DNA of 64,000 nt from Roseovarius mucosus DSM 17069 (GCF_000768555.3 NZ_KN293981.1:111295-175294); one strand, 5' to 3'; positions 53,662 to 62,592 are shown, counted from the stretch's first letter. The notes: generated from the letters alone by a model not told the origin. Numbers and translations: made by a program.

Positions 53662-54377
53662 GTCGTCTCTCCTTGTATGGCTTGAAACTCCGCCATCCAT
53701 GCGTCGAAACCGGGCGGCGGATTGCCCGTGAAACCGGCCATCTGCGCGGCTAATGCTCTCTGAAAGGCGGGCCGTTCGGTGCCCCGCGCGACATAGTCGG
53801 CGAGATTGGGGAAGGTTTCGATCAACCCTTCGCCTTCGATGATCCGAAGAACGCTGACCATCATCAGGTCACCCGCGCTGAAGCGGCCCGTGAACCACTC
53901 CGCCGGCCCGAGCCGATCCGACGCCTCCTGCAACCGTTCTTCGATCCGCGAGTAGATCCCCGGCAAACGCGGCGCCGACCAGGGTTCGGTAGCCTCGAAG
54001 ATCGTCGCCATGGAGCGATCCATGATTGGCGGCTCCAGCGTGTTCAGCGCAGCGAAAAGCCATTCGAGCGCCCGCACCCGCCCGGCAGTGTCCTCGGGCA
54101 TGAGGCCGGGAAACCGTTCGGCGATATGCAAGACGATGGCTCCGCTTTCGAACAGCGTCAGGTCGCCCTCTTCGTAGGTTGGCACCTGTCCGAACGGTTG
54201 CAAGGCACGGTGTGCGGCCTCCTTCTGCTGCCCTTGCGGAAGACAGCGAACGGCATAATCCTGACCGACTTCTTCCAGCGCCCAGCGAACACGCAGGTCA
54301 CGCACCTGCCCCCTGGCGAAATCCGGCACCCAGTCGAAGGCGGTGATCGTGATCGGGGCGTCCGCCTTAACCGGCAT
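53658..54377 (-). CDS. glutathione S-transferase family protein
   Basis: A 239-aa protein with a thioredoxin-like N-domain (RVRWALEEVGQDYAVRCLPQG, then FGQVPTYEEGDLTLFESGAIVLHIAE), including the E-S-G glutathione-binding motif, and a helical C-domain. It probably conjugates or reduces electrophiles with glutathione. It overlaps DUF1428 by 4 bp and the VOC gene by 11 bp, so the cluster is one operon. Confidence 0.87.
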   Translation of the reverse strand: MPVKADAPITITAFDWVPDFARGQVRDLRVRWALEEVGQDYAVRCLPQGQQKEAAHRALQPFGQVPTYEEGDLTLFESGAIVLHIAERFPGLMPEDTAGRVRALEWLFAALNTLEPPIMDRSMATIFEATEPWSAPRLPGIYSRIEERLQEASDRLGPAEWFTGRFSAGDLMMVSVLRIIEGEGLIETFPNLADYVARGTERPAFQRALAAQMAGFTGNPPPGFDAWMAEFQAIQGETT

Positions 54378-54801
54378 GGGACATCTCCACCGGCCCTTTC
54401 TCGACCGCCTCGGCGCTCATCCACATGGGCTCCCAGATGTGACCGTCGGGATCGGCAAAGCTGCGCCCGTACATGAACCCGTGATCCTGCGCCGGGCAAG
54501 GATCGCCCGCACCGCCCGCCGCAACGGCGGCGGCGGTAATGGCATCCACCGCCTCACGATCCGCACGGCTGATGCAAAGCAACACCTGCGCTTCGGACGC
54601 GGGGTCCACCCGGCGCCGGTTGGTGAAGCTCGACCAAAACTCATGGGTCAGCAACATCACCCGGATATCGTCGGATAAAGCCATGCTCGCAGCGAGGTGA
54701 TTGGTAAACTTGGTGTCCTTGGTGAAGCCGATCGCCTCATAGAACGCCATGGAACGTTCGAGGTCTGCCACCGGAAGGTTTATGAAGATCATCTGTGACA
54801 T
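54367..54801 (-). CDS. VOC-family (glyoxalase-like) protein
   Basis: From ATG 54801, preceded by AGGAGGA, a 144-aa protein: MSQMIFINLPVADLERSMAF…, AASMALSDDIRVMLLTHEFW and PDGHIWEPMWMSAEAVEKGP. The final HIWEPMWM is typical of the glyoxalase/bleomycin-resistance-like group that uses a metal-bound glutamate. It is the first gene of the minus-strand cluster, divergent from the HxlR-type regulator. Confidence 0.85.
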   Translation of the reverse strand: MSQMIFINLPVADLERSMAFYEAIGFTKDTKFTNHLAASMALSDDIRVMLLTHEFWSSFTNRRRVDPASEAQVLLCISRADREAVDAITAAAVAAGGAGDPCPAQDHGFMYGRSFADPDGHIWEPMWMSAEAVEKGPVEMSHAG

Positions 54802-54841
54802 CGCGTTTCCTCCTGAGTCGCGTCGTCGATATGGACAGGCT

Positions 54842-55558
54842 ATGAGAATGAGATTACAAAAAGCAACCATGGCATTACAAAATGAAACCAAATCGGCAAA
54901 AAACCCCCATGGCCGCTGGTACGGCGATGCCTGCGGCACGGCATTCGGCCTTGAGCTTCTGGGAGAACGCTGGTCGCTTCTGATCGTGCGCGAATTGATG
55001 TTCGGGCCTCGGCGCTTCAGCGACATTCGCACAAACTTGCCAGGGATCAGTGCCAAGGTGCTGAGCGAGCGGCTCGCCGGGCTCGAGGCAAACGGCGTGG
55101 TCCTGCGCTCGACCGCGCCCGAACCTGCACCTGCACGGCTCTACGGCCTGACAGAATGGGGCTATGCCGCGGAACCGGTCATTCAGAAACTGGGCCGGTG
55201 GGCTGCCGCCTCACCGTTGCACGATCCGACGCTTCCCTTGTCACCGGTTTCCTTCATGCTGTCGTTGCGAACGATGCTCGATGCCGAGGCGGCACGGGGT
55301 ATAGAAGCGGAGGTGCTCTTTACCATCGGGACCGCACAATTCATCGCCCGGCTTGCCAACGGTGCGATGCCCGTAATGCGTGGTGATGCGAGAGAACCCG
55401 ACTTGCGGTTCGAAGCACCCGCCGCTCCCCCCCTTGCGGCGGTCTTCTATGGTGGGGCGGCCCCCGAAACGGTGGGTGTGCAGATCACGGGCGCACCGGA
55501 CATGGTTCGCACGTTCATCTCGCTTTTCAATCTACCCCCCAAGCACCACCCCGCATAA
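54842..55558 (+). CDS. HxlR-family transcriptional regulator
   Basis: About 238 aa from ATG 54842 (54869 is an alternative). It has the HxlR winged helix: DACGTAFGLELLGERWSLLIVRELMFGPRRFSDIRTNLPGISAKVLSERLAGLEANGVV, with a C-terminal SCP2-like extension of about 100 residues. It is divergent from, and likely controls, the VOC-GST-DUF1428-VOC-NTF2 cluster. HxlR proteins often answer to electrophiles or quinones, which would suit GST and VOC targets. Confidence 0.87.
   Translation: MRMRLQKATMALQNETKSAKNPHGRWYGDACGTAFGLELLGERWSLLIVRELMFGPRRFSDIRTNLPGISAKVLSERLAGLEANGVVLRSTAPEPAPARLYGLTEWGYAAEPVIQKLGRWAAASPLHDPTLPLSPVSFMLSLRTMLDAEAARGIEAEVLFTIGTAQFIARLANGAMPVMRGDAREPDLRFEAPAAPPLAAVFYGGAAPETVGVQITGAPDMVRTFISLFNLPPKHHPA
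54853..54882. promoter_or_regulatory. direct repeat at the HxlR divergent promoter
   Basis: ATTACAAAA occurs at 54853-54861 and again at 54874-54882, starts 21 bases apart, i.e. two helical turns. The repeat overlaps the 5' end of the HxlR gene and lies just upstream of the divergent VOC gene. It is a plausible HxlR binding site. Confidence 0.5.
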
Positions 55559-55972
55559 ACGCCAAATGGTTACAAGCCGCGTGTCGATATCAAGAGTCAT
55601 AAAGCGCTTGGGGTTTGCCCATCCCACGTTTGCGATGATAGCCCAGCCCCTGGTGTTTCCTCGGCTTTCGGAAGGCGGGCAACCACGGCTGCATCGGGCC
55701 ATAGACGGGACACGGAAGAACGAAGCTCCGATCCAATGCGCGCCTCGGCAGCCAGTTCATGCATAGGGCGACACTGGTCTTTTCGGCACAGGACGCGCTG
55801 TCGCGACACCTCACGGAAAGCTACAATTTCTGGATGATCGTCATGGTGCGATACATAACCGAAGCCGGAAGCACGCTCTGCAAGGGCCGCGTCTGGATGC
55901 TTGTCACAGGGTAAAAGAGAGGCTGGTTTCGGAACCCAGTATCCAAATGTCACCGTCCGCTCTCCGTCCCCC
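55559..55972. other. gap between the HxlR gene and the integrase stub
   Basis: About 414 bp without a convincing gene. Open frames on the minus strand show no recognisable motif or ribosome site. It is probably decayed sequence next to the recombinase remnant. Confidence 0.5.
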
Positions 55973-56134
55973 CACTCGATGCGGCGCACCAAGGTTGTCC
56001 GGATTTACAAGAAGACCGGCAACCTGCGCGCAGTCCAACTGTTGCTACGCCATACCAAGATGGACAGCACGGTGCGTTATCTCGGCGTTGATCTGGATGA
56101 TGCGCTGTCCTTGTCGGAAGGGATCGACCTGTGA
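55973..56134 (+). pseudogene. tyrosine recombinase C-terminal fragment
   Basis: The frame reads HSMRRTKVVRIYKKTGNLRA, then VQLLLRHTKMDSTVRYLGVD. It holds the H-x-x-R box, the second His/Lys region in RHTKMDSTVR and the tyrosine nucleophile in VRYLGV, with the usual DDAL…IDL tail. About two thirds of the integrase, including the first catalytic arginine, is absent, so it is inactive. Confidence 0.8.
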
Positions 56135-56143
56135 GCTATGCTA

Positions 56144-56189
56144 GGCCGGTTCAGGCCGGCCAAGCATGTCGCTAAAAGCGACATTTTCT
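56144..56189. terminator. two adjacent dyads between the integrase stub and the toxin-antitoxin genes
   Basis: GGCCGG-TTCAGG-CCGGCC (56144-56161) is followed by TGTCGC-TAAAA-GCGACA (56167-56183) and then TTTTCTT. The second has the shape of an intrinsic terminator for the integrase remnant. Either dyad could also be the operator for the toxin-antitoxin pair 41 bases downstream. Confidence 0.5.
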
Positions 56190-56223
56190 TGGCTTCGTGT
56201 CTTGCGTCGCTTAAAGCTACAGC

Positions 56224-56475
56224 ATGAAGCAGATCAGCTATACGAAATCCGCTATTCGGGCATTGCGTCGGATGCCTGCGAACACGGCCTCGCTGATCCG
56301 CACCAAGATTGAGGCGTATGCGCAGGATCCAAGCGATCAGGCCAATGATGTGAAATCCCTCAAAGGCCGAGAGGGAATCAGGCTTCGGGTCGGTGATTGG
56401 CGGGTGATCATGGATGATAAGGGCAACGTCTTGGCCGTGCTGGACATTGGCCCTCGGGGCGGCATCTATGACTGA
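56224..56475 (+). CDS. RelE/ParE-superfamily toxin
   Basis: An 83-aa basic protein of the RelE fold: YTKSAIRALRRMPANTASLI, LKGREGIRLRVGDWRVIMDD and VLAVLDIGPRGGIYD. The pattern fits mRNA-interferase toxins of the RelE/HigB group. It precedes its likely antitoxin by 11 bases; the toxin-first order is the one seen in HigBA-type modules. Confidence 0.85.
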   Translation: MKQISYTKSAIRALRRMPANTASLIRTKIEAYAQDPSDQANDVKSLKGREGIRLRVGDWRVIMDDKGNVLAVLDIGPRGGIYD

Positions 56476-56486
56476 AAGGGCATGAC

Positions 56487-56831
56487 ATGAACGAGATGGT
56501 GACAATCCCGCGCGAAGAATATGAACGCTTGCTGGCCGCGGCTGAAGACCTGGCCGATCTCCAGACCTACGACCGCGCCAAGGCCACACTTGCGGCGGGC
56601 GAGGATGAACTGATCCCCGCAGATTACGTGAACCGGCTGCTGAACGGCGAAAACGCTTTGCGCGTCTACCGGGACTTGCGTGGGATGACGCAAGCCGTTC
56701 TGGCCGAAAAAGCGAGCGTGAACCGCGTGACCGTGGCCGAGATCGAGACCGGTCGCAAGCAGGGCTCAATCACGAGCCTGCGGGCCTTGGCGAATGCGCT
56801 CGGCGTGAGCTTGGATGATCTAGCCGAGTAA
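56487..56831 (+). CDS. XRE-family antitoxin
   Basis: A 114-aa protein with an N-terminal MVTIPREEYERLLAAAEDL segment, as in antitoxins that wrap their toxin, and a C-terminal Cro/CI HTH: LRGMTQAVLAEKASVNRVTVAEIETGRKQGSITSLRALANALGVSLDDL. It should neutralise the upstream RelE-like toxin and repress their operon. Confidence 0.87.
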   Translation: MNEMVTIPREEYERLLAAAEDLADLQTYDRAKATLAAGEDELIPADYVNRLLNGENALRVYRDLRGMTQAVLAEKASVNRVTVAEIETGRKQGSITSLRALANALGVSLDDLAE

Positions 56832-56902
56832 GGTTCCGCCCAAACTTGCCATTCATTACGCGCCTTGACGCGGCTGTGCGGTCTCTCCAAACCGGTCATT
56901 GA

Positions 56903-58408
56903 TCACAGGCGCAGCAACTCGGTTGGTGCATCATCCGAAGCACCGACCAGGCTCATTTTGGCGCCGATCCGGAGCACCTCTTGCACCAAGAGGTCAATAT
57001 CTTCTTCCTTTGTGCGGTGGTTACATATTGCGACGCGCAGGCAGTGTCGGCCGCGGATCGTGGTGTCGGTGATGACCGCGATACCGCTTTCCTGGATACG
57101 CAGCATGATTTCGGTGTTGTGGGCGCGCAGGTCGGCTTCGCGCATGGCGCCGGGCGCGTGGCGGAAACAAACAACGCTGGTCGCAGTTGGCGCCATAAGC
57201 TCCAGCTCCGGCGCGGCATCAATCAGCGCCGTCAGGTGAAGGGCCTGCGCAATATTGCGGTCGAGGATGCGCCCGAAGGTCTCCACCCCGTGATGGCGCA
57301 GCATCATCCAGAGCTTGAGCGCGCGGAAACCACGCGTCGTTTCAAGGCCGTAGTCGTGCAGGAACTCGGCCGCTGCCAGACCGCGGGTCGCGACCTGCAG
57401 GTACTCGGCGTTCTCTGCAAAGGTCGCGCGGTGCACCTTTTGGTCGCGCAGCAAAGCGAATCCGACGTCGAAGGGAGCGTGGAGCCCTTTGTGCAGGTCG
57501 AGGGCGAGCGAGTCCGCCCTTTCGATCCCCGCAACCAGATGCCGGTTCGATGGTGCGATCGAGAACATCGCCCCGATACAGCCATCCACATGCAGCCAGA
57601 TACCCTGGTCGCGGCACAGGTCCGCTATCTCGGGCAGTGGGTCGATTGAGCCGGTGTTGGTTGTGCCGGCCGTGGCGATCACGCAAGCGGGGCGCACACC
57701 TTGGCTCCGGTCGGTCCGGATTGCCGCGCGCAGCGCATCAAGGTCCATGCGAAACGCGTCGTCTGTAGCAATTCGCGTCAGCGCGGTGCCACCCACCCCC
57801 AAAAGGTTCATCGCCTTCATGTGACAGGAATGCACCTGATCCGAGGCATAAAACCGCAGCGGCGCGCCAATATCGGCGACACTCTGATGATGCAGATCCA
57901 CGTCGGCCATCGCATTCCGCGCCGCCGTCAGTCCAACTATATTTGCCATTGACCCGCCGTTGACCAGCGTGCCGCTCGCACCCTCAGGAAAGCCCATCAT
58001 CTGACGCAGCCAGTCCGTGACCTGATGGTCCACCTGATTGGCTCCTGTATCGCCCCCGCCAAGATTCGAGCCGTCGATGGCGGCAAGAAAGTCCGCCAGC
58101 GCGCCCGTAAGGCAGCCCGCCCCCATGTACCACGCCCAGAAACGGGGGTGGATGTTGCCCATAGCATGGGGGTAGAGCTTGTTTTTCACGTCAGCATAGA
58201 CCGCTTCCAGAGGGGCGGGGTTTGCGGGCGGCGGGCCATGGAACTCCGCCTTCGTCGCATGAGGCATCGGTTGCCAGACCGGCTCGTCGCGCAGGCCTTG
58301 CAGGCGGGAGATGGCATCGTCCACCATAACATGCGCCAACCTGCGCATGTCCTCCCAGTCGCCAGGGTCAAGGCTATCTTCCGTGTCGATCCGCGTATCT
58401 TGAGCCAT
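56903..58408 (-). CDS. group II PLP-dependent decarboxylase
   Basis: From ATG 58408 a 501-aa protein of the glutamate/aromatic/cysteine-sulfinate decarboxylase family. It has GTLVNGGSMANIVGL (phosphate site), IATAGTTNTGSIDPLPEI, HVDGCIGA with the PLP-ring aspartate and LALDLHKGLHAPFDVG with the Schiff-base lysine. A longer frame upstream (to 58594) lacks similarity. The substrate is not readable. Its operon neighbours are a cysteine synthase and a DUF4242 protein, which suggests a sulfur amino acid or a derivative. Confidence 0.85.
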   Translation of the reverse strand: MAQDTRIDTEDSLDPGDWEDMRRLAHVMVDDAISRLQGLRDEPVWQPMPHATKAEFHGPPPANPAPLEAVYADVKNKLYPHAMGNIHPRFWAWYMGAGCLTGALADFLAAIDGSNLGGGDTGANQVDHQVTDWLRQMMGFPEGASGTLVNGGSMANIVGLTAARNAMADVDLHHQSVADIGAPLRFYASDQVHSCHMKAMNLLGVGGTALTRIATDDAFRMDLDALRAAIRTDRSQGVRPACVIATAGTTNTGSIDPLPEIADLCRDQGIWLHVDGCIGAMFSIAPSNRHLVAGIERADSLALDLHKGLHAPFDVGFALLRDQKVHRATFAENAEYLQVATRGLAAAEFLHDYGLETTRGFRALKLWMMLRHHGVETFGRILDRNIAQALHLTALIDAAPELELMAPTATSVVCFRHAPGAMREADLRAHNTEIMLRIQESGIAVITDTTIRGRHCLRVAICNHRTKEEDIDLLVQEVLRIGAKMSLVGASDDAPTELLRL

Positions 58409-58473
58409 ACTTTGCTCTCCGTTCCATCGGAAACTGGACGTGATTGCCCAAGCAGGTCCAGTTTCGAAGTCTC

Positions 58474-58758
58474 TCAGGCCGGGTCGGGCCGCACGACCAC
58501 AGTTGCGCCAATAGGTAGGATGTCGTCGCCCGGCATGCCGACGCAGCGCGCGTGTTCCCGCAAGGCGTCCTCGTCCACCGCTTCGTAGATACATGCCGTC
58601 CCGAGCCGTCCGTCGCGCTCCTTGATCACGTAGGAGCGGATCCAGCGTACCTTGTCCGGCATATCTTCGTTGCCGATGCGGGCCGAGGTTTCGGCGGTCT
58701 TTTCAAGCTCTGATTCATCTGCCCAGGCACTGCGACGGCGTATCATGTAGAGGTCCAT
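58474..58758 (-). CDS. DUF4242-family small protein
   Basis: A 94-aa protein with the DUF4242 pattern: MDLYMIRRRSAWADESELEK, then VRWIRSYVIKERDGRLGTACIYEA and EHARCVGMPGDDILPIGATVVV. The family (related to the nickel-binding SCO4226) forms ferredoxin-like dimers of unclear function. It is the middle gene of the cysK-DUF4242-decarboxylase group, 28 bases after the synthase. Confidence 0.8.
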   Translation of the reverse strand: MDLYMIRRRSAWADESELEKTAETSARIGNEDMPDKVRWIRSYVIKERDGRLGTACIYEAVDEDALREHARCVGMPGDDILPIGATVVVRPDPA

Positions 58759-58786
58759 GAGTCTTCTCCTTGGGTTGCCAAAATAT

Positions 58787-59872
58787 CTACTCGGCCGCCA
58801 TACGGTAGCCGGGCGTCGAGTCGGACAGGGCGCGTTCGTCGTCGTCCATGTCCTCGGGGATGTCCGCGAAGAGCGGGGTCGATAGATAGCGCTCTCCCGT
58901 GTCGGGCAGCATGGCGAGGATCACCGCGCCCTTTTCCGCCTGTTCCGCCATCTGCATGGCAATGGCGAAACTGGATCCGCCGGAGATCCCGGTCAGGATA
59001 CCTTCTTGCGCTGCGAGCTTCTTCGCCCAGGCGATACCGTCCACCCCGGTCACCGGGATCAGCTCGTCATAGCCACCATTGTCCAAAACCTCCTGGAGAA
59101 CAAAGGGGATAAAGTCGGGTGTCCAGCCCTGGATCGGATGCGGCTCGAAGGCCGGGTGGCTGGCGGAGGGCGAGCCGTCAGCGCCGCGTTCCTGAGCTAC
59201 GCCGCTGGCGATCATCGCGGCATTTGCCGGTTCACTCAGAATGATCTTGGTTTCAGGACGTTCCTTGCGCAGAACGCGCGCCAACCCTGCGACCGTGCCA
59301 CCTGTACCAAAGCCCGTTACGACGTAATCCAGTCTTTCGTCCTTAAAATCATTTATGATTTCTCGCGCCGTGGTCGCCTCGTGGATGTCGGCGTTGGCGT
59401 CTGTCTCGAACTGGCGGGCCAGGAACCATCCGTGCTTCTCAGCCAACTCGGCAGCTTTGCGATACATGCCCGTACCTTTTTCGGCACGCGGCGTCAGCAC
59501 CACCTTTGCGCCCAGAATCCGCATCAGCCTTCGCCGCTCGACCGAGAAACTGTCGGCCATGGTCACGACGAGGGGATAGCCTTTCTGGGCACAGACCATG
59601 GCCAAGCCGATGCCGGTGTTGCCGCTGGTCGCCTCGACCACGGTCTGGCCCGGTTTCAACGTGCCTGCGCGTTCCGCAGCCTCGATGATGTTCAGCGCCA
59701 GTCGATCCTTGATCGATGCCGCAGGATTGAAAAACTCGGCCTTGACGTAAACCCGTACACCTTCTGGTGCCAAGTTGTTGATGCGGATCACGGGGGTATC
59801 GCCGACAGTGTCGAGCACTGACTCAAACAGGCGTCCTCTCCCTTGCGTAGTACGGATGTTCTTGAAGGTCAT
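58787..59872 (-). CDS. cysK: cysteine synthase (O-acetylserine sulfhydrylase family)
   Basis: A 361-aa fold-type II PLP enzyme with NPAASIKDRLALNII (Schiff-base lysine), VEATSGNTGIGLAMV (substrate loop), GFGTGGTVAGLARVL (phosphate-binding glycine loop) and GISGGSSFAIAM. It makes cysteine from O-acetylserine and sulfide. It is about 40 residues longer than usual, with a C-terminal tail (…YLSTPLFADIPEDMDDDERALSDSTPGYRMAAE). It is first in its operon, divergent from the winged-helix/TPR regulator. A cystathionine beta-synthase-like activity cannot be excluded. Confidence 0.87.
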   Translation of the reverse strand: MTFKNIRTTQGRGRLFESVLDTVGDTPVIRINNLAPEGVRVYVKAEFFNPAASIKDRLALNIIEAAERAGTLKPGQTVVEATSGNTGIGLAMVCAQKGYPLVVTMADSFSVERRRLMRILGAKVVLTPRAEKGTGMYRKAAELAEKHGWFLARQFETDANADIHEATTAREIINDFKDERLDYVVTGFGTGGTVAGLARVLRKERPETKIILSEPANAAMIASGVAQERGADGSPSASHPAFEPHPIQGWTPDFIPFVLQEVLDNGGYDELIPVTGVDGIAWAKKLAAQEGILTGISGGSSFAIAMQMAEQAEKGAVILAMLPDTGERYLSTPLFADIPEDMDDDERALSDSTPGYRMAAE

Positions 59873-59913
59873 GGCAATCTCCCTTTGTTCAGTAATTCGT
59901 TTCTAATTTTTCC

Positions 59914-59937
59914 ATCTTGAACCTTTTTGATCTTGAA
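59914..59937. promoter_or_regulatory. direct repeat in the cysK/regulator divergent region
   Basis: ATCTTGAA occurs at 59914-59921 and 59930-59937, starts 16 bases apart, with a related GATCTGAAG at 59949-59957. Direct half sites suit the tandem binding of OmpR-type winged-helix regulators such as the one encoded next to it. Confidence 0.4.
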
Positions 59938-59998
59938 GCGCTTGATGCAGATCTGAAGATTTCATGAAGAAACGCGGAAAACTGGGTTATGCTATATC

Positions 59999-61549
59999 AT
60001 GGCTTGGCTTTTCGGTGATCACCGGCTCGACCCGGACCTGTTCGAGCTCGCCCATAAGGGCGACGTTGTGCATGCCGAACCTCAGGTCTTGGCACTGATC
60101 ATCCACCTCGTACGAAATCGCGATCGAATGATCAGCAAGGACGAAATTGCCAGAACCGTCTGGCCCGGCCGCGTCGCGTCAGACGCCAGCATCGCCAGCC
60201 GGATCCGGTCGGCGCGACAGGCGCTCGGCGATGATGGCGGCGCACAGGCTGTCATCCGCACGATCCACGGCAAAGGCTTCCGGTTCGTGGCCGAGGTCAA
60301 GGAAACCAGCCCAGCCCAGCCGGTCCACGCCTTGTCTTCGGAGAGTGAAACCGGCGCCGATCTGTCCCGCCCATCGGTTGCGGTACTGCCCTTCCGACCT
60401 CTCGGCGCGTCGCCCGAAGTCAAGATTCTGGCGGAAGCAGTACCGCATGAGATCATACAGGGGCTTTCCCGCCTGCGCTGGTTGGCGGTAATCGCACGCG
60501 GATCGTCGTTCCGGTTTCGCGAAGGACATGGCGGCCTCGACCTGGTCGGTACGGCGCTGGGGGCAGGCTATGTCATGACAGGTGTTATCGAAAGCCTCGC
60601 TGGCACGGTCGCCGTAGTCATCGAGCTGGCCGATGCCAGCCGCGGTGAGGTGATTTGGGGGGACCGGCTGACAGCCCCAATGGACGGGATCGAGGACCTG
60701 CGGCAGAGGGTCGTCTCACATGTTGTGACCGCGCTTGACATGCACGTGCCGCAGCACGAGGTGCGCCTTGCATCACAAACCGGGTCAGACCGGCTGGATG
60801 CATGGAAGACCTTTCACCTTGGGCTGACCCAGCTTTACCGGTTCACGCCCGACGCAAATCAGCTCGCCAAGGGGCATTTCCAACGCGCGGTCGAACTCGA
60901 CCCACGATTTGCACGCGCGCATGCCGGCTTGTCGTTCACGCGGTTCATCGACGCGTTTCTGCATCTCGGGCCGGATGACCGGGAGGCAGCCACTGCGGCA
61001 AGACGTCATGCCGAGCGGGGCATGGAACTGGATCCGATCGATCCGTTTACCCATTACACGATGGGCCGATCCTATTGGCTTACCGATCAGCCCGAGATCG
61101 CCAAGGGTTGGTTTGATCGTGCGATCGAGCTCAACCCGAACTACGCGCAGGGCTTTTATGCCAGCGCCTTCACTGCGCTGTTGACCGGCGACATCAACAC
61201 AGTCGACGCAGGACTTGACGCAGCACTCCAGCTCAGCCCGCTGGATCCGCTGCTCTACGGAATCCACGGCGTGCGTGCGCAGGCGCTGATTCAGGTCGGA
61301 GATACGCGGGCAGCTGCCCGATTGGGCGACCGCGCAGCCTCGACGCCCGGTGCGCATTACCTGATCTCGATGGTGGCGGCTGTGGCAAACGGGTTGGATG
61401 GCCGTTACCAGCAGGCCAGCCGCTGGCGGCAGGACGCCCGTCGACGCAAACCCGACGCATCGGCCGACCAGTATTTCGCAGCCTTCCCGATCCGCAATGA
61501 AGAGGCGCGACGCCGGATCGCGGAAGAGCTGAAGCGACAGGGATTCTGA
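59999..61549 (+). CDS. winged-helix (CadC/OmpR-type) regulator with TPR domain
   Basis: The 516-aa protein starts with an OmpR-type DNA-binding domain (residues 1-100: AEPQVLALIIHLVRNRDRMISKDEIARTVWPGR…IRTIHGKGFRFVAEV). A middle domain resembling adenylate-cyclase-associated regulators follows (SVAVLPFRPLGASPEVKILAEAVPHEIIQGLSRLR), then TPR-like helices (FQRAVELDPRFARAHAGLSFTRFIDAF, FDRAIELNPNYAQGFYASAF). No membrane helix is present, so it is cytoplasmic. It probably controls the divergent cysK-decarboxylase operon. Confidence 0.85.
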   Translation: MAWLFGDHRLDPDLFELAHKGDVVHAEPQVLALIIHLVRNRDRMISKDEIARTVWPGRVASDASIASRIRSARQALGDDGGAQAVIRTIHGKGFRFVAEVKETSPAQPVHALSSESETGADLSRPSVAVLPFRPLGASPEVKILAEAVPHEIIQGLSRLRWLAVIARGSSFRFREGHGGLDLVGTALGAGYVMTGVIESLAGTVAVVIELADASRGEVIWGDRLTAPMDGIEDLRQRVVSHVVTALDMHVPQHEVRLASQTGSDRLDAWKTFHLGLTQLYRFTPDANQLAKGHFQRAVELDPRFARAHAGLSFTRFIDAFLHLGPDDREAATAARRHAERGMELDPIDPFTHYTMGRSYWLTDQPEIAKGWFDRAIELNPNYAQGFYASAFTALLTGDINTVDAGLDAALQLSPLDPLLYGIHGVRAQALIQVGDTRAAARLGDRAASTPGAHYLISMVAAVANGLDGRYQQASRWRQDARRRKPDASADQYFAAFPIRNEEARRRIAEELKRQGF

Positions 61550-61974
61550 TCGACAGCAGCGATGGCGGTGACATCGAAGAATATGAATTTTCTGCGGACG
61601 ACCGAAGAGTCATGCTTTGACCAAAGTGCCGACGACGTCAGCTGTTCGGTTGTGCAGTACCCGTCGTTCGCGGGCGCAACAGAAGTCTGAAGGGCGCATA
61701 GCTTTCAATGAACGCGCTTCCCTCTACAAGCTCTTTATCCCACGCTTGCAGCGACTGACCGGGCTACGCCGTGACTGCGGGACCGTCACGAACGGCCCTG
61801 AATGGCCATTGATTTTTAGCGCCGGTGCTGCGCCGCAGCTTCACGAGACCGGCCATTCATGCACCGCGTTACATTTTCCATGGGCCAGCGACGGCTGTGC
61901 CGGACAGGTCAGGTGTTGAACGCAGTCAGGACGGCGACTGTTCGGCTCTCATCTGGTATATTACAGAGGACCTC
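61550..61974. other. 425-bp gap with no supported gene
   Basis: Frames in this stretch are short and show no recognisable motif. The AT-rich part at 61950-61975 contains AGAGGAC just before a TTG that may start the broken methyltransferase downstream. Confidence 0.45.
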
Positions 61975-62575
61975 TTGCCGAAAAGTCTCGCCATTACCAG
62001 CATCGATTCAGACTTTTCCGGTTCAAGCCACGAGGTTTACGACAGTTACCTCGTGCCGATCCTGTTCGAAGGTTATGCCTATGATCTGGCTGATCGGGGG
62101 GCATCATCAGACCCGACCGCTGGGCTGGATGTCTCGGCAGGTAGTGGTGCACTCCCCCGCGCGCTTGCACCTCGCTTGAACGGCGGGTGCTGCTATGTCG
62201 TCACCGACATCACCCGGCCATGCTCGAATGCGCCCGACAGCTTCATTCGGATGACAGGCTCGAATGGCGGGAGGCCAACGCGATGTCACTGCCCTTCAAG
62301 GACGAAAGTTCCGATGTCGTCCTGCGCCAGTTCGGCGTGATGTTTTTTCCGTATCACATCAAGGAGTTATCCGAGATCCCCCGGGTTCTTCGGCCGGGCG
62401 GGCGCTTCATCTTCAACAGATGGGGTCCACTCGAAACGAACGATTTCGCGCTTGTAGCCCTCGAAACGTTGATCATGAAACGTCCCACATGTCGGGCCTG
62501 TCGGCGATTGCGAGAAACTGTGGTAATCTCTGAACAGGAACTGGGCGCCGCCAATCAGAAGTCGCTTCGCGTCTG
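61975..62575 (+). pseudogene. frameshifted SAM-dependent methyltransferase
   Basis: The first part (from TTG 61975) reads SSHEVYDSYLVPILFEGYAY…GLDVSAGSGALPRALAPRL, the SAM-binding glycine motif. After ITRP near 62220 the protein continues in the next frame as AMLECARQLHSDDRLEWREA…FGVMFFPYHIKELSEIPRVLRPGGRFIFNRW. Adding one C at GGCCATGC (62216-62223) would rejoin the frames. The C-terminal end is also short for the family (about 270 aa). It is probably dead, and related to the intact methyltransferase that follows. Confidence 0.7.
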
Positions 62576-62592
62576 AACAGGAGGACGATGTC

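Noticed and set aside
55590..55992. 131-codon minus-strand frame after the HxlR gene
   Set aside because: No recognisable family, no ribosome site, and partly opposite the integrase remnant.
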